This document shows positions 11,632-11,702 of a stretch of 11,702 nucleotides of DNA, one piece after another. The stretch covers positions 1 through 11,702 of the forward strand of contig JACPZF010000060.1 in assembly GCA_016195615.1 (NCBI GenBank), in the 5' to 3' direction. Source of the stretch: Candidatus Gottesmanbacteria bacterium (GTDB lineage Bacteria; Patescibacteriota; Microgenomatia; JACPZF01). The notes below the pieces were generated by a model. That model was not told the DNA's origin. It searched no databases and worked only from the letters and a program-made list of their open reading frames with translations. The position numbers were made by a program, and so were the translations under genes. Each line of letters opens with the position of its first letter. Within the stretch, counting starts at the first letter, position 1.

Positions 11632-11637
11632 ATTATA
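11632..11637 (-). promoter_or_regulatory. TATAAT box upstream of the HAD gene
   Basis: On the minus strand a perfect TATAAT covers 11637-11632 and overlaps the stop codon of the upstream fragment. It would give the HAD gene a leader of about 30 bases. No good -35 is present at the proper distance. Confidence 0.3.
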
Positions 11638-11702
11638 GGTTAAATAATTCGACGAGTTTCTTTAGGGATTTTTCTAAGTTTCCCCGGTTGTTAAACCGCC
11701 AC
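11633..11702 (-). CDS. C-terminal fragment, possibly an ISXO2/IS1595-type transposase
   Basis: From the window edge, the frame beginning at 11701 reads WRFNNR-G-N-L-E-K-S-L, then K-K-L-V-E-L-F-N-L and TAA (22 residues). The W-R-F-N-N-R motif followed by a short amphipathic helix is typical of the end of ISXO2-like (IS1595 family) transposases, which close with (E)F.WRFN.R and a leucine-rich helix. Most of the gene lies outside the window, and 22 residues are little evidence, so this is tentative. AGGGTCTTGTCTACTT at 11609-11624 could belong to the element's terminal inverted repeat. Confidence 0.35.
   Translation of the reverse strand, partial: WRFNNRGNLEKSLKKLVELFNL

Noticed and set aside
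1..11702. CRISPR array or recoded TGA codons
   Set aside because: No regularly spaced direct repeats are present. Several genes end in TGA followed at once by other genes, and no conserved protein is interrupted by TGA.

Overview
The window looks like a chromosomal stretch from a small-genome bacterium, most likely Candidate Phyla Radiation (Patescibacteria), perhaps Microgenomates. That placement is inference. It rests on compact AT-rich DNA, short versions of universal proteins (102-aa L19, 117-aa YraN), tRNAs without an encoded CCA, and several small membrane families that I associate with CPR genomes. TGA is a normal stop here (it ends rplS, the GH-like gene and the DUF192 gene), which argues against the Gracilibacteria/Absconditabacteria code.

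Layout. 1-240: 3' end of a purine-type phosphoribosyltransferase. 241-1413: a structured leader, a 62-aa orphan protein, rplS, and a YraN-family nuclease whose first codons lie inside a dispersed repeat. 1352-1873 (minus): a four-to-five-helix membrane protein that overlaps the YraN 3' end. 1912-3254: tRNA-Lys, a CmpX/MscS-like membrane protein, tRNA-Glu, and an ICMT-like methyltransferase with no normal start codon. 3255-3455: nested inverted repeats. 3456-5791: a likely co-transcribed envelope group made of a secreted glycoside-hydrolase-like TIM barrel, a membrane-anchored DUF192 protein and a membrane HExxH protease-like protein, closed by a bidirectional terminator. 5832-6263 (minus): a cupredoxin-like lipoprotein with unusual candidate metal ligands. 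6462-9596: glmS followed 12 bases later by a hexokinase of the eukaryotic hexokinase fold family. 9574-11596 (minus): a HAD-family phosphatase followed by a PfkB fructokinase-like gene, running towards the hexokinase and overlapping its 3' end by 23 bases. 11633-11702 (minus): a fragment that may be the C-terminus of an ISXO2/IS1595-type transposase.

How the genes may work together. The right half is a hexose-phosphate block. A PfkB kinase (fructose to fructose-6-P) and a hexokinase-fold kinase could feed GlmS, which makes glucosamine-6-P for cell-wall sugar nucleotides, and a HAD phosphatase could return sugar phosphates to free sugars. This is inferred from family and neighbourhood. The most interesting item is the bacterial hexokinase of eukaryotic type. 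It keeps the catalytic ND and the GTGxN, E and GSG motifs, but carries Ser where the phosphate-1 Asp of DLGGTN is normally found.

No stretch longer than 300 bases is without a gene. The three longest gaps (241-457, 3255-3455, 6264-6461) each contain strong inverted repeats. Three genes have strong Shine-Dalgarno sequences, while at least five others have none and instead carry a TATAAT/TAAAAT box 6-15 bases before the start codon, suggesting leaderless or very short-leader mRNAs.
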